DNA from: Eumeta japonica
Taxonomy: Eukaryota > Arthropoda > Insecta > Lepidoptera > Psychidae
Direction of reading: 5' to 3'
DNA: 64,000 nucleotides
Assembly (NCBI GenBank): GCA_005406025.1
Contig: BGZK01000213.1
Coordinates: forward strand, 1 to 64,000
In this document: piece after piece, positions 58,001 to 61,000 of the stretch
Layout: every line of letters starts with the position of its first letter
How positions within the stretch are numbered: the first letter of the stretch is position 1
Program-made: the position numbers and the translations under genes
The notes under the pieces: generated by a model
Database searches by the model: none
The model's input: only the letters and a program-made list of their open reading frames with translations
Told to the model about the DNA's origin: nothing

Positions 58001-61000
58001 GCCCTAGAAAATCCTATGCAGACTATATTGGTGGCATATTAAAAAGAGCAAATTTTAAGCTTTTAAAACTGACGAGTTTGTATGAAAATATTGATGGATA
58101 TCAATGACTTTGCCTATCCTTCTGGAAAATAGGCGTCAGTTTATATTATTACTATATTATTTATTGCTTTCTTCTGGAAAATGTAGTAATAATTGTGTAA
58201 AAAGTCTCCATAGTAGAAAAAGTTTCATGAAAATTGCTCGGAATTGTTGTTTGTTAAAGAGATTTGAATAACGTTAAAATATTAAAGGACAAGCCAAATA
58301 ATGTTTACACAGACTGAGTTGAAACATATATAGATGAACAAATATAAATAAATTGAATTTTGAACACATCATTTTTTTTTGTATATGTAAAATAATTTTT
58401 TTTTTTTTAAGTAGAAATATATATAAACTCTCATTAAGTTATTAATGTTTTGCAAACCAGACGGCTTTCATTCATTATCCGGGCGTTCTACAGAAGACAC
58501 AATGTCGACCGTCATACCTAAGACTGTGGATTTGGAAGAGGCAGATCGAGAGACCACTAACTTGCTGGTCTTCCTACTGATGCAATTTTTGTCCAGGCAT
58601 GTTAAGTTTTATCTTAATATATGACTGTCACAACGTGTATGTTACCATAGCTAATGCTTGTTATAAAATCTGGTAAAACGTTCTTTCGTATTTTTACTTT
58701 ATATACAAATTCAAGATAATTTTATCATAATTTTTATTTGCATTTAATTATATCGTATTATATATGTATGCCATTTTGTTCAACAACTTTTTGCTATTTT
58801 GTAAGTAGTTATATAATCCCATTAGTGTAGAAATTTTGGGATTTCTGATCTAAAAACTGCGACAAATAGTTTTGACAGTCCTCTTGATGTTAGCCTAGTG
58901 TTACTTAAAGAATTCCTAAGAGGCCGAAATAGGTGAAAATCGGAAGGTGCAGCATCAGGGCTATATGGTGTATACATTAACACTTCCCAAACAAACTATC
59001 GAATTTTGCTGAGTGGCTAAAATATATATGGTCTGATGTTATCATGTTGAAAAATCACACCTTTTCTGTTTGCATTACGATGCAATTTCGGCCGTTTTTT
59101 CTCTACTTCTGGTTGAAGTCTCATCAGCTATTGACAGTAGAGATCCGAATTGTTGATTTTGCCCGGCGGCATAACATCATTATTGCGAGTTAATCCAGCT
59201 TTCGCTATAGTCAGAAGCTTGCTTGTTTTTTACCCATGATCTTTTTCGCACTTGTCGTACGTAATCCATTTTTTATTACTAGTGATCAATCTTTTCAAAA
59301 ACGGTCCGGTCTCATTACATTTCAAGATAGAATCGGAAATGAGTACACAATTAATTAGAGATTTCTTTCAGTGAGCTCGTGTGGGATTTAAGTTTTGAGG
59401 TGCTTTCTATATCCAGCTTTTTAAGCTCTTCAGCTAAGTTCTAAGAACTAACATGCCGTTCTTATTGTATTTTTTCCAAAATGACATCAATTTTATCTGT
59501 AACAGGTTGACCAGAGTGAGGTTCATCTTTGACATCAAAATTACTGGACTGAAAACACTTGAACCGCAGTTTTGTGTTACTCTTACCGACACTTCATTAG
59601 ATCCATAAAAGTCACAATTTTTTTTACGGTTTGTGTCGTAATTTTTTGTAATAAAGTTTCATTACAAAAAAGGAAAAAGACTTTGTTAGATTTTGATAGA
59701 TAAATAGATACGGTACATTTTCGTGGTGAGAAAAACAATAGAAAAATGGCGTGACACCGTTTTTACTTTTATTTTTTTAATTTTATTTATTTAATGGTAT
59801 TAAAACTAATCAGATACAAATAGCACAATCGAAGAGTTTTACTGTAACTTTTTATATATATCATACGAAAAAAAACATTTTCCCCGACCTAATATAATAC
59901 TATACGCGCATAAAACAATGAAGCTGAACAAAATTCAGTTTAAAATAATTATTATTTATATTTCTTTAAAATACTATTGCAGATTGCTTTTAGACCCAAA
60001 TGGAAGTATGTTAGTATCGTTCTAAAATGCCAAAATTCTCGTTTCTAAATAAAATATACTGCATTTAGTTTTTACCTATAAAATATTGATACTGATGATA
60101 AAGGTAATAATTAAATTCTAACTTATTGTTTTTTCGCAAATTTTTGTTATCAATTAAATTTATGTACATAATCACGAGATACATATAGTACACTTGTTTC
60201 GTGTTGTGAACTGTGGTGCAGGCTAAATAACCTTTACCTTTACTTGTTCCATTTTACTTTCATGTGGTATATAGGCTCTCAGTACACTTGTTTCGTGTTG
60301 TGAACTGTGGTGCAGGCTAAATAACCTTTACCTTTACTTGTTCCATTTTACTTTCATGTGGTATATAGGCTCTCAGTACCACATTCCGTTTTTAAGTTAA
60401 GTATACCGCTTACGTGGGTATAATTGACACCATTAAAAATTTGACTTGATTATAAAATACTTGTGTGAATGTGCGTATTGTGTAGTCACATTTATATAAC
60501 ATACAAATTTAATTCAAGTTGTAACGATGTAAATAAAATAGTTCATACTTTATGAGATAACAAGTTGTATTTTAGTAAATAATATTTGTAAATAGTATGA
60601 GGGTTATAGTGCAAAAGGCACATATTATATCTTACTCAGTTTGTGTTATTGGGTGTAATTTGTGATTGGCTATGAAATATGAACAAAAGCTTGTTCTAAT
60701 TCTTAAGGTGTTTGATTTTGCTTAATGATGATGTCATCAACATAGAAATTGATAATTTCAATTATTTGTGATGTTTCACGCTATATAAGTGATGTTAATA
60801 TTCCAGATCAGATCAAGCTCATCCAACTGAAGACAAACAGGCGGCGAAAACCCAAGAAGTCGTAATAAGACATTTATTCTTACTCCTCGGTTACAACTGC
60901 ATCGAGAGATATTTTCATATGACTCCCGCATCACTCAGGTCACCACTTGCCAACTATCTTTTAGTGTCATTATCACATACACTTAAAATGAGGAATGCTA

